DNA from: Paenibacillus aceti
Lineage (GTDB): Bacteria; Bacillota; Bacilli; Paenibacillales; Paenibacillaceae
Length of the DNA stretch: 64,000 nucleotides
NCBI RefSeq assembly: GCF_003614185.1
Contig: NZ_KZ987724.1
Location: 3,287,319-3,351,318 of the forward strand
Direction of reading: 5' to 3'
Shown here: in pieces, positions 16,534-25,487 of the stretch
How positions within the stretch are numbered: the first letter of the stretch is position 1
Layout: each line of letters starts with the position of its first letter
Position numbers and translations under genes: made by a program
The notes under the pieces: model-generated
The model's input: only the letters and a program-made list of their open reading frames with translations
Databases searched by the model: none
What the model was told of the DNA's origin: nothing

Positions 16534-18912
16534 TTAACGCAGCTGGGGCAATGAAGCCCGATCTATTCCGTGAAATTCATAACCGTTCTGCAAGTAAGAC
16601 TCATAGTAAACCTTCCCGTTCAGGTAATACACCAAATCCTCTATGTGGAAGCCGCCCATCAGGTTGAGCTTCTCCAGACCGCTGCTCCTCTGCTCATGAA
16701 CACATCCCAGCTTGTAAATCCGCGATGACTCATCTGCCTGGAAAATATGCCGTACAAGCTCACTCGTATAGTCCCCGAACACATACTTCTCCTCATAACG
16801 ATGCTCCTGGGTGTAATCGTACAGACGGACCTGAATCGCGGCGTTGTCCTCCAGAATGCGATACAGCTTCTTGAACAGTTCTTCCTTGGTCAGCACCGTC
16901 TTGTTGCCGTACTCTACTGCGACATTAGCCCGCTGCAGCAATTCTTCCTCGAAGGTGCGCTTGAACAGCGGTGAAGCCAGGATCGCCTCCCTGCATACCT
17001 GGATCAGCCGATCGATCAGTCCTTCAGGACCTTCCTGCAACAGCAGCTGCGAGTCACCGAGCGCGCTCTCAGCAAAGAAGGCATTTCGCCCTCGCTTCGC
17101 CTCCCACTGCTCCATCAATTCAGCGGTTACCCGCTCATAATACTCCATGATGTTCTGACCGATATAATCATCCGCAGTCTTGATGCTGCTATACGCAGTA
17201 TCACGCAGCTCACGCTCCAGCGCCTCCAGCTGCATAATCTCGGCGCGGTATCGGCCATGCATGCCCCGCAGCGCTTCTTCAAGCTTCGTAATCAGCTTCA
17301 GCCGGATCTCAAGCCGCAGTATATCCCGTCTGCGCGAGTACACATTGCTGAACAGATAGTGGATGAGGCTACGCAAATTATGCCGATCCATAAGCGGAAT
17401 GCGCGGGAATGCCTGCTCCTCGACCCGCCCCTGGCGGAATTGCTCCAATTCAGCCTTTGCCGAAGCTAATAACATCTCCGCCTCACGGCGACTATTGCGC
17501 AGCAGATCGGCAACGCCCGTTCCCTCGTCTCCCGTCCAGGCAGACAGGGAATAAATCTGCACTTCCGGACGCTGCTCCAGCGAGCGCATAACTGCCTGAC
17601 TAAGCCATTTGGTCGCGTCGAATTCCTTCCATTGCCGGGTCGCTTCCTCCTCGAAATTGCTGCGGAAGAAGGCCTCTCCACCACCGCCAAATAGCGTCTC
17701 CTCCGCTTCCTTCAGCGATAGCTTGCGAACCGCCCCATAGCTGACATCATTCGTCATCAGCCCGTGCATTTCGTTTAAGCCCTCCGGCGAGGGCAGCATG
17801 CCCTCCACCGCCCGCTCCAGAGAAGCCGCATCCAGGCCGAAGAAGCTCAGCTTCTCAGCCAGGGTCAGCGGCGGCTCTTGCTTCATCCTCTCCAGCAAGC
17901 CGCGATAGAAATGATAGAGTACAGCGAGTGCAATCGACTGGTTCGGACGCTTCACGCGGGACAGACCAGCAGAGACCAGGCCCTGGCGCCCCGATTCGGC
18001 CATAATGTTGTTCTTGAATGAAGTATTGTTGTAAGCCGGATTATTCGCTCCCCAGGGCTGTTCCTTCTGATGTCTGTTCTTCAGCAAGCTGATATGCGAG
18101 ATAATCTCGTAGCAGCTCTGCATGCCGTTCAACGAAGCGATTCCCCGCTCATCCCGATCTGACAGCACATAGACGAGGTCGAACAACGGGGACGGCGCAT
18201 GCGTAACCGGAATCGCAATCCCATCCTCCGTCACATGCAGCGGTGCGCTAAATTCGTAATCAGACTGCTGCATCATTTCTAGCTCGCGAAGGAATGCAAC
18301 CCCCAGCGAGCTGCTGTAACCGAAGGCTTCAGCCCCTTCGCGCTCGCTAATCAAGGCGTACAGATCAAGCTGTACCGCCTTGAACGACTGCCGGAAGATC
18401 GCTTCCGCCAGCAGCGCGATTTCCGGGACAAACACATTAAGCGGGTCATCGACCCGCGTAATGATCGAGAGACGTACCCGGTCAAAGGACGGGTACAGCC
18501 GCCCATACTCTGCCAGGGCGCCGCTCGCCTGCCGCAGAACCCGGTTCAACGCCGGCAGGCATTCGGCTTCCTCATAGAAGCGCCGGTAAATATCGCGGCG
18601 CAGCGCAGGTTCAGCCGAACCCTCCTGCATTACGACCGGAATGCCATAGTGCAAGAGGCCAGGCTGCGAGGAGGAAGTGCCAGCAGGCTCAGCCTGAGCG
18701 CCAACATGAATGTAAATCAAGCTCTCGCTGTTCTCCCAATTCTTCTCATTCATCTGCATGATCGGCTTGATGGCCTCTTTGCTCTTGTCTCCAATGAACA
18801 AGAACACTGCGGGATAATGAATGATGCTCTGATCATCGCCGAGACCTGTGTTCCGTTCCTCTGCCAGATCATAGGCAGCGGCGAACTGCTCCAGCTTCGG
18901 TCTGATCATCAT
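16534..18912 (-). CDS. Uncharacterised 792-aa partner of the tubulin-like protein
   Basis: No family is recognised with confidence. The N-terminal 70 residues look like an alpha/beta unit (YPAVFLFIGDKSKEAIKPIM, SLIYIHVG), and the centre and C terminus are strongly helical with long charged stretches (residues about 470-640), compatible with coiled coil. There is no signal peptide or membrane helix, so it should be cytoplasmic. Its ATG overlaps the tubulin-like gene's TGA (ATGA at 18912-18909), so the two products are probably made in fixed ratio and bind each other. An adaptor, cap or cofactor of a filament is plausible. The IS30 copy begins about 75 bp after the stop codon. Confidence 0.7.
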   Translation of the reverse strand: MMIRPKLEQFAAAYDLAEERNTGLGDDQSIIHYPAVFLFIGDKSKEAIKPIMQMNEKNWENSESLIYIHVGAQAEPAGTSSSQPGLLHYGIPVVMQEGSAEPALRRDIYRRFYEEAECLPALNRVLRQASGALAEYGRLYPSFDRVRLSIITRVDDPLNVFVPEIALLAEAIFRQSFKAVQLDLYALISEREGAEAFGYSSSLGVAFLRELEMMQQSDYEFSAPLHVTEDGIAIPVTHAPSPLFDLVYVLSDRDERGIASLNGMQSCYEIISHISLLKNRHQKEQPWGANNPAYNNTSFKNNIMAESGRQGLVSAGLSRVKRPNQSIALAVLYHFYRGLLERMKQEPPLTLAEKLSFFGLDAASLERAVEGMLPSPEGLNEMHGLMTNDVSYGAVRKLSLKEAEETLFGGGGEAFFRSNFEEEATRQWKEFDATKWLSQAVMRSLEQRPEVQIYSLSAWTGDEGTGVADLLRNSRREAEMLLASAKAELEQFRQGRVEEQAFPRIPLMDRHNLRSLIHYLFSNVYSRRRDILRLEIRLKLITKLEEALRGMHGRYRAEIMQLEALERELRDTAYSSIKTADDYIGQNIMEYYERVTAELMEQWEAKRGRNAFFAESALGDSQLLLQEGPEGLIDRLIQVCREAILASPLFKRTFEEELLQRANVAVEYGNKTVLTKEELFKKLYRILEDNAAIQVRLYDYTQEHRYEEKYVFGDYTSELVRHIFQADESSRIYKLGCVHEQRSSGLEKLNLMGGFHIEDLVYYLNGKVYYESYLQNGYEFHGIDRASLPQLR

Positions 18913-21900
18913 TTCAGCCTTCTGCGAATATCGTTGAGATTCGCGGACACCTGTTTGTAGAACTGATACATATCTTCTCCGTTGGCCAGCTCCACCTTCT
19001 CATATTCCAGCGAGTCCCGCCCCTCCTGGAATCGTTCGGCCAGCTCATCCAGCGTCTGCAGCAGTGGCTGAATATCTTCGGTAGCCGTAAGCTCGGCAGC
19101 GCGGCGAGACGCTTTGCGCATCAAGGTGCTGCGACTCTTCTCATCCAAGCCATGGAAGTGCATGAACACTTCATATTCCACATAGTTGCGGCTCTTCATC
19201 AGATTCGCGAACGGCTCCCATGCCTCTTCCTCCGGATCACGGTCATAGACATAGAGCGCGCCTTTTTTCGTAATCGTTCCAGTATAGAACGCCTCGATGA
19301 ACTGCTCTAGCCACTTCTCTTCGTCCTGATGCTGCTCCAGCACCGCTTCCAGCTTGGCAGCCATAGCCATAATCTCGTCGTACTTGGCGATCTCCTGCCG
19401 TACACGAATAATCAATTCAGGGGAACGAATCAGGTTCTCCTTGGCTAAATCCCCGTTAATACTGCCGAAAATGTCCTTGTCTCCCTCCCGCGGCAGCCCT
19501 TCTGTCAACAGCCGTCTGAGTTCATCTGTCGCCCGCTTCACTTCGCCCAAATTCGGCTTCGGCGCATCGAGACGCATATCATAAGCCGCCAGCATGTTAT
19601 TCAAATCGAACGGCTTCGTCAACACCACCGAATAACGATTGCTCGTATTGTGATCGACATCCTTCTCAAGGATTACCTTCAGCTTAAGTGCCTTGTCAAA
19701 CTCTTCGCGTACGCGCGCGTTATAGCCCTGCACCCGCGAGTTGACGTAGGTGTCGCCCCAGGATTTCTCCGGAATTGGCGAAGGCAGATACGTCCAGTTA
19801 TTCTTGTCCGTCTGCACCAGATGGCGGCCAATCCCTTCTTTATCGAGAATCGTCCGTTCATAGCTCTCTTCATAGACCTTCAGCGGCGTATAGACGAATA
19901 ATGGCACCCCGTTGCGCGTGTTCAGCCAGAATATTCTGTTCTTCACTTCGCTTTCCTTCACCGTGAAATGGGATTTACCAACCGCATTATTCTGATAATT
20001 GCGAATCCCTTTGAGAATGCTCGGCGCCTGGGTTGGAACCGATACGAAGCCCCAGGAAGGGAAGTGCAGATTGCCTGTGCTGTTGGACAAATGGAAGACA
20101 GGAACCGCCTCCTCATCCAGCTTGCTGGCAATGAAGCGCTCGACGAACTTCTCGATCGACTCGTCCTGCCCGTATTTGATGACCAGGAAATCCTCCATCG
20201 ACTTCGTAATGAGATCCCCGAATTTCTCGGTCAGGAAGTCGGAAATGGAGCTGACGATATCGATTTCCTGCTCCTTCACCCATTGATTGGAGTTATTCAG
20301 CAGCTCCATAGAGAAGTCGCGGATCAAATCATCGACATCCTTCTGGTCCATAATGCTGCTGACCACCTTGGATATGTCAGGTACGCTGACGATATTCCAA
20401 TAGTAGGTTTTATTCCCTTTATGATCGACCTGCTCATCACCGCTCGTCAGAATGTCGCCATTCTTGGAGAAAATCGAGCTCAGCGCGTTCAAAATTTCCG
20501 TAAACACCCCATAGATCCGGTTATTCTCCGAGTTCAGCAGCTGATACAGATCCTCATAGAATTCAATCATCTGTTCTGTACGCTCAACATCGGCATGCAG
20601 CCAATACTCATTGATCTTGGCTTCAATATACGCATTCTTCTTCTTCTCTTTAGAGACGAATGCACTCTTGGCATCGCCCAGCTTCTCATTCGCCTGATCC
20701 TGCGCGGCCTCAATGTCACGCGGGATGCGCAGCAGGTTCTCCCGCAGTGCTTCGATGTAGGAGAGCAGCATCTTGAGCAGACAGAAGCCTTTTTCCGTAT
20801 AGATCAAGCGGGACACGTAGAACGGCCCTTGCTCCGGATGCAGGAATAGCCGGCGAATCTGCTCGCTGAATTGCTCCAGCATCTCGCCTGGCAGCTGCTT
20901 CTTGGCCTTGATATACTCCTCTCTTGCCCGGGCCAGGAAGGTCTGCTCCAGCTCTGTGTCCATATTCACAACCTGGGATTTAACAACATTAGCGTAGCTC
21001 AAGCGCTCACTATTCTCGAAGCCCGGCAATGGCTCAGGAACCCGGGACTCGAACGTCTTCACCATACTATCCAGGTCGATCCCCAGCTTACGGGCGAACT
21101 TCTCGACATCTTCCTGGCTCGGCGCTTGCCGGAACATCTTCTCCATCTTCTCGAACAGCCGGTACGCCAAATACGTCGTCATTTCCTCGATCGGCAGGAC
21201 AGCCGAAGAGGCACCGATAATGTTATATTCATAATTCGCCGGATATACCTTGTTCATCTGAGCGATATTCGTGCGAATATTGCTGATATAATCATGGATG
21301 GCAAATTCCTCGCCGGACTGCTTCTCTTCGCTGGCCATGAAATTCGTAATATTCTCTGCGGTAACATTCATGCAATAGTCATAAGCATTCTCGAGCAGCT
21401 TGCCCTCGGTATTCGTCGCCGAGATCAAATGGCAGAGATTAAACGGCGGCAGCGGAGAATTAACGGTAAGGATATTGCCGTACTGCTGCTTGAACCGCTC
21501 ACCGCGATTATCTACGTTCATCCAGTAATCGAGCTCTTTCAGCGCGGCATAGCCGTTCTTCTTGATATATTCGCGCGTATGCTCGCTCAAGCTCTTGTTG
21601 GACAAGTTAATGTCCGGCGTGAACAAATAGCCGAGCGTATTCACCCGGTCGATCCCGGCCGAGCCGTGATCACGCTCGATAATGCCGCGGACGATATAAG
21701 CGATGTCGAGGAAGCAGCCGCTTCCTGTACCGCCGGACAAGCCGGTCAGCAGGAATACCATCAGCTTCTTATTCGTACCTACGGACAGCGTCTTGATCTT
21801 CTTGTCGATGGCCTGCACAACCTGATTGATCTTCGTGAACAAGAGGAGCCGTCCTGCTTGACGCACTCCCGCCGCTCCATTCATCCCATCGGTGATACTA

Positions 21901-22298
21901 AGCTCCGGCGACAGCCAATCCGTAATATAAGGCTCCAAAATGCTGCGATTCTGCAGCAATCCGCCGATTTCCGGATTCGACAGCAGCACGAATTCATTGA
22001 TCGGATCGAGCCCGATTCCCTTATAACGCTTCGTCCGATCCTGCTCATTCGTCTCGAAGGCGAGGAATTCTACATTGTCGGGCTTGTCACGTCTCTTCTT
22101 AGTCAGCGGGTCCTCCGGCAGCTTGAAGCGTCTGTTGATTTGATATTTCAGCCGCAGCAAGGCATCGATGCCTGTTCCGCCAAGGCCGATGATAAGGATC
22201 GGATTGTCGATGGTATCGACACGGATCTTGTCGCTGACGATCCCTCCCCCCAGCGATACGTCCAATTGCTGAATATGTTCTCTGACTATCGGTTTCAT
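18909..22298 (-). CDS. Large tubulin/FtsZ-like GTPase (Tubulin_2-type)
   Basis: The 1129-aa protein begins with a tubulin-like nucleotide fold. NPILIIGLGGTGIDALL (residues 32-48) is the T1 region, and TGLSGGTGSGCF (about 185-196) is the T4 tubulin signature GGTGSG. Strands such as EFLAFETNEQD also match the fold. From about residue 400 onward it is a long helical extension with no recognised domain, far larger than FtsZ or TubZ. This build matches the bacterial family Pfam names Tubulin_2, recalled from memory. It should bind GTP and may form filaments or a scaffold in the cytoplasm. It lies 18 nt after the secreted vWA gene and overlaps the 792-aa gene. The T7 catalytic loop was not identified, so hydrolysis is unproven. 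Confidence 0.85.
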   Translation of the reverse strand: MKPIVREHIQQLDVSLGGGIVSDKIRVDTIDNPILIIGLGGTGIDALLRLKYQINRRFKLPEDPLTKKRRDKPDNVEFLAFETNEQDRTKRYKGIGLDPINEFVLLSNPEIGGLLQNRSILEPYITDWLSPELSITDGMNGAAGVRQAGRLLLFTKINQVVQAIDKKIKTLSVGTNKKLMVFLLTGLSGGTGSGCFLDIAYIVRGIIERDHGSAGIDRVNTLGYLFTPDINLSNKSLSEHTREYIKKNGYAALKELDYWMNVDNRGERFKQQYGNILTVNSPLPPFNLCHLISATNTEGKLLENAYDYCMNVTAENITNFMASEEKQSGEEFAIHDYISNIRTNIAQMNKVYPANYEYNIIGASSAVLPIEEMTTYLAYRLFEKMEKMFRQAPSQEDVEKFARKLGIDLDSMVKTFESRVPEPLPGFENSERLSYANVVKSQVVNMDTELEQTFLARAREEYIKAKKQLPGEMLEQFSEQIRRLFLHPEQGPFYVSRLIYTEKGFCLLKMLLSYIEALRENLLRIPRDIEAAQDQANEKLGDAKSAFVSKEKKKNAYIEAKINEYWLHADVERTEQMIEFYEDLYQLLNSENNRIYGVFTEILNALSSIFSKNGDILTSGDEQVDHKGNKTYYWNIVSVPDISKVVSSIMDQKDVDDLIRDFSMELLNNSNQWVKEQEIDIVSSISDFLTEKFGDLITKSMEDFLVIKYGQDESIEKFVERFIASKLDEEAVPVFHLSNSTGNLHFPSWGFVSVPTQAPSILKGIRNYQNNAVGKSHFTVKESEVKNRIFWLNTRNGVPLFVYTPLKVYEESYERTILDKEGIGRHLVQTDKNNWTYLPSPIPEKSWGDTYVNSRVQGYNARVREEFDKALKLKVILEKDVDHNTSNRYSVVLTKPFDLNNMLAAYDMRLDAPKPNLGEVKRATDELRRLLTEGLPREGDKDIFGSINGDLAKENLIRSPELIIRVRQEIAKYDEIMAMAAKLEAVLEQHQDEEKWLEQFIEAFYTGTITKKGALYVYDRDPEEEAWEPFANLMKSRNYVEYEVFMHFHGLDEKSRSTLMRKASRRAAELTATEDIQPLLQTLDELAERFQEGRDSLEYEKVELANGEDMYQFYKQVSANLNDIRRRLK

Positions 22299-22316
22299 AT
22301 ACTCTCCCCCTCAAAT

Positions 22317-24155
22317 TTATACCAGGTACTCTATGAAAATCGTCTTATCAATATGCTGCAGCGGCAGGGTAATTCTATCTCCGCTCTTCAGCTCCAAGCC
22401 CGCGCTGGCATCTACGACCCGGCCGGACTTCTCGACCTGGGCTTCTGAACCGTTGCGCAGCATGATCTTGTCCCCCTTCGCCGGCGTAAAGATAACCTTC
22501 TCGGTCTCCTTCAGCTCTGGCGCGAGCTGCAGCAGCTGATGCAAGTTGAACTTGCCCTTGAACGAGGTCAGCTTCTTATACTGCGGGAAGGACTTCTCAT
22601 TTGTGTTCTCGTCGCGGATTTCTATGACGATCTGCCCGACGAAGCCGCGATTGGCCTTCTTCACCGCCGTCGCAATGAAATAACCGGCTGCCCCCAGCAC
22701 AGCCAAGGATACGACCGCGATCACCCAGGTTAGCCATGGGAATGGCTTCTCCTCCTCAGGCGCCGCTGGTACGGACGGCTTCGCCGCAGCTCCCGAAGCT
22801 GAATTAGCTTTGGCACTGATCGTAACCGGCTCCGATTCCCGGTAGAAGCTGCGCTCTTCAGCACGTATCTTCAACTCATAATCATGGGCTTCGGGAATTT
22901 TAAAGCTTCCCTCGAAGCGGTCGCCTACATTGTTCAGCTTGATTTCCTCCGTCTTGCCGCTGTCGATATCCTTGGCGAGCAGAACGGCCTTCATGTTCTT
23001 GTATAATTCGGCGCTTTTCAGCTTCTGGCCGTTGCTATTCAGATAGGCGCCGATCTGCAGCTTATCGCCAGGCTTATGGCTTCCAGCCGCGAGCGGCTCC
23101 ATCTCCAGCTCCAAGTCGTAGTTGAACACGAGGTTAATGTCGATCTTGTCCTTGGAAGCCCCCTTAACTCGCAGCTTCCAATCTCCCTCCGCCGGACTCA
23201 GCATCTTAATGAGAGAGTAGCTCTTCGACTTCGACAGCAGTACCTCATCCGAAGGAATCGCTACCTTGTCCCCGGCCGGGTTCACCAACTCCGTCTCTAC
23301 CGGCTGTGCCGACATGATCGAAATATTCGCTTCCAGCACATTCGCATTCGGCACGTTGACCGTAACCTCCTGGAAGCTGCCTGTACCGGTCATGCTCTTG
23401 ATCGGCACAATCTTCAGCTTCAGATGACTGGCGAATATCTCGCTGAGGATGCGCGGGAGATCATCCGCCGAGCTGGTAGAGAAGGACTTGGCGTCTGTCT
23501 GCTTGGCCAAATCCTCCAGCGGCGCTTTGTTCAGCTTGCCATCGGCATTCAGCCCGATCGTATAGATGGGAATGCCTGCGGCCTTCGCTTCATCAACAGA
23601 TTTGGCGAGCTCTTGATCGGAGGCCTTCTGCGTACGGCCAGAGCTCTTGTTGAAGTCATTATTGCCGTCCGCCAGCAGAACGATCATCGGTTCGTGGTTC
23701 GGATCAGCGCCCTTTTGCAGGACCTTCACCGCTTCCTTGACTCCGATAGCGATATCGGTGTAGGGACCTCTATCGAGGCCATCGATGAAATCCTTCAGAT
23801 CCTGTTTATCTTCAGGGCCTTTGATTTCAAGCAATGCCTTCTCGCGCTGGACCTTATCCGTATAGGCGATAATTCCTACCTTATCCCCTTGCGCAGACAG
23901 CATATCGATGAACATCTTCATCGCTTCATTGCCGACTTTATTCGCGTCACTCTTCTTCATAGAGTTACTTACGTCGACAACGAGTACAGCATCGATTCGC
24001 GAGCTGGGCTGACTCCCTTGGCTTCCCTGACCTGCTTGACTCCCGTTCGCGGCTGACACGGCTCCAAGCATATGGGAACCCAGTGTAGACACGAGTAACC
24101 AAAAGACTATGAAAACCGTTAATATACGTAAAGACTGCTTATATCCTTGCTGCAT
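22317..24155 (-). CDS. Signal-peptide vWA protein with C-terminal membrane anchor
   Basis: In this 612-aa protein a signal peptide (about 1-36) and a Gly/Ser/Gln linker lead to a vWA domain with a full MIDAS start, DVSNS at 61-65, and VLLADGNND further on. Beta-rich segments follow. A single membrane helix lies at about 474-498, flanked by KKANR, and a 109-residue cytoplasmic domain ends the protein (GQIVIEIRDENT ... ITLPLQHIDKTIFIEYLV), which could be a FHA-like or beta-grasp fold. The vWA domain is thus outside and a readout domain inside. It is the first gene of the leftward arm, with an AAAGGAGC site before the ATG. It probably reports an outer signal to the cytoplasmic tubulin/GTPase modules. 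Confidence 0.87.
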   Translation of the reverse strand: MQQGYKQSLRILTVFIVFWLLVSTLGSHMLGAVSAANGSQAGQGSQGSQPSSRIDAVLVVDVSNSMKKSDANKVGNEAMKMFIDMLSAQGDKVGIIAYTDKVQREKALLEIKGPEDKQDLKDFIDGLDRGPYTDIAIGVKEAVKVLQKGADPNHEPMIVLLADGNNDFNKSSGRTQKASDQELAKSVDEAKAAGIPIYTIGLNADGKLNKAPLEDLAKQTDAKSFSTSSADDLPRILSEIFASHLKLKIVPIKSMTGTGSFQEVTVNVPNANVLEANISIMSAQPVETELVNPAGDKVAIPSDEVLLSKSKSYSLIKMLSPAEGDWKLRVKGASKDKIDINLVFNYDLELEMEPLAAGSHKPGDKLQIGAYLNSNGQKLKSAELYKNMKAVLLAKDIDSGKTEEIKLNNVGDRFEGSFKIPEAHDYELKIRAEERSFYRESEPVTISAKANSASGAAAKPSVPAAPEEEKPFPWLTWVIAVVSLAVLGAAGYFIATAVKKANRGFVGQIVIEIRDENTNEKSFPQYKKLTSFKGKFNLHQLLQLAPELKETEKVIFTPAKGDKIMLRNGSEAQVEKSGRVVDASAGLELKSGDRITLPLQHIDKTIFIEYLV

Positions 24156-24390
24156 GATCGTGCTCCTTTATTCATTTTTAAGATTCATATAAACTAGAGG
24201 TAGTTCAAAAGTCCGCATTTGAAAAGATCCCTGAAATAATCTCTATATCATTGTAATCAACATTCCTTAAGAAAAGGTTAAGAGGTTGTTGAATTTCGGC
24301 TCGCTTTATTCGTCAAATTCTACCAATCTTCTCGATGCCCATATGATATAATTAATACCTTCATAATTCAATTACGAAAGGAAACTGCAT
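24156..24390. promoter_or_regulatory. Divergent promoter region of the GTPase/tubulin system
   Basis: The 235-bp spacer separates the two arms. A TATAAT hexamer at 24347-24352 is well placed for the rightward arm (about 40 nt before ATG 24391). For the leftward arm a TTGATT-like -35 can be proposed near 24260, but its -10 is weak. A short inverted repeat, CTTAA-N7-TTAAG, sits near 24267-24285. No coding frame is present. Confidence 0.45.
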
Positions 24391-24540
24391 ATGGTTACAT
24401 ACGGATGCCTGGCTCTTATGTTTCTATTCGTTATCATTAAGTCCATTCTATACTACACGCGCAGAAACAACATCATCGCTCCTGAAGAGCTCGATGAACA
24501 ATTGCTGCAGCTTATCAACCATAAAGAGAGAATGCCATGA
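24391..24540 (+). CDS. 49-aa single-span membrane peptide
   Basis: This is a short gene with a GAAAGGAAA site and ATG at 24391. The product starts MVTYGCLALMFLFVIIKSIL, one membrane helix, followed by a polar tail (YYTRRNN ... EELDEQLLQLINHKERMP) expected in the cytoplasm. Its TGA overlaps the ATG of the next gene (ATGA at 24537-24540), so it is translationally coupled to the zinc-ribbon membrane protein. It opens the rightward arm. The tight coupling and clean ribosome site make it a real gene despite its size. It may be a small assembly factor of the membrane complex; that is inference. Confidence 0.75.
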   Translation: MVTYGCLALMFLFVIIKSILYYTRRNNIIAPEELDEQLLQLINHKERMP

Positions 24541-25487
24541 ATAAGAAAAATATAGTATTGCGTCCTCCAATAAAGACGAAGTATGCCTATGAAAAGTTAA
24601 GATGCTGCAATAAATGTCATAATTACACCGCGCTCCAGGAGGAGAACTGTAGCATCTGCGGCAAGTCTGCCCTTCTGCCGATGCTGGAGGTTGCCAAGCG
24701 TGCAGCCAAACGCTCGATGGGAAACGATCTGCTGTTGACCTTGCTGCTGACGCTGCTCTCGATAATATTCAGCCCGACTCTGCAATGGGTGATCATATCG
24801 GCGATAACCGGAGCTGTGCTGCTGGTAGTATTCGTGATCGTGCATCGTATAGCACTGCCCAGCCGGACATCCATCGAGCTGAGCAAAATATTCGTCCGCG
24901 ACCGCGATCGCATCGCTGAGGGGCTGCTGCGTAATCTCGATACTGCTGTCGCGCAAGAGAACGAAGCCCGCTCCTATGAATTGATGCGAGAAATAGCCGC
25001 CATCATTCACGATGACCATATTCGTAAATTGCAAATCATTCTTCTGCAGTCGCTCAAGCTGCGCAAAGATATGGAGTTGGAACTGGAGCCGCTGCTGGTG
25101 AAGGACTTCGACCCGGAGCTGGCCGACTACATCGGTGAGCTCGCCAAAATCAAACGCGAGCTGATCAAAGACCACACCTTCCAGTATGTGATCAAATACG
25201 AGGCGAAAATCTCCGTGATGGAGCATGGAGACGACATTCTCACCGGAGTTGCTGGAGCAGCAGTAAGAATGAAACGCTATGTACTGGCCTATGCCGACTT
25301 CATCTCCCGTCACGCCCGCAAGCTACCCAAGGACCGATTCCTGCGACTATACCGAATCGTCATGGAGAACCCTAATTTAAATTGGGGAGCGCTCAAAGCA
25401 GAGACCGTACGAGTCTATGAAGAGAAATACCAGTGGGATGCCGATTTTCAACAAATAAAATCGAGGTCTAATATACATGACGTTTAA
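24537..25487 (+). CDS. Zinc-ribbon two-helix membrane protein of the GTPase/tubulin system
   Basis: In the 316-aa product an N-terminal zinc ribbon (CNKCHNY ... CSICGK, residues about 23-42) is followed by a basic stretch, two membrane helices in a tight hairpin (about 61-103), and a helical C-terminal region of about 200 residues. Both ends should face the cytoplasm. No enzyme motif is seen. It overlaps the upstream 49-aa gene by 4 nt and the downstream gene by 11 nt. The zinc ribbon recalls the split zinc knuckles of the GTPase in the other arm, so a shared docking mode is possible. No family was recognised. Confidence 0.72.
   Translation: MNKKNIVLRPPIKTKYAYEKLRCCNKCHNYTALQEENCSICGKSALLPMLEVAKRAAKRSMGNDLLLTLLLTLLSIIFSPTLQWVIISAITGAVLLVVFVIVHRIALPSRTSIELSKIFVRDRDRIAEGLLRNLDTAVAQENEARSYELMREIAAIIHDDHIRKLQIILLQSLKLRKDMELELEPLLVKDFDPELADYIGELAKIKRELIKDHTFQYVIKYEAKISVMEHGDDILTGVAGAAVRMKRYVLAYADFISRHARKLPKDRFLRLYRIVMENPNLNWGALKAETVRVYEEKYQWDADFQQIKSRSNIHDV

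Noticed and set aside
20871-22448. A 525-codon open frame antisense to the tubulin-like gene
   Set aside because: It is a shadow of the real gene: no ribosome site, no recognisable domain, Leu/Arg/His/Gln-rich composition typical of antisense frames, and it runs across two real genes.
23076-24056. A 326-codon plus-strand frame in the secreted vWA gene
   Set aside because: It is antisense to a gene with signal peptide, MIDAS and anchor; no ribosome site or family.
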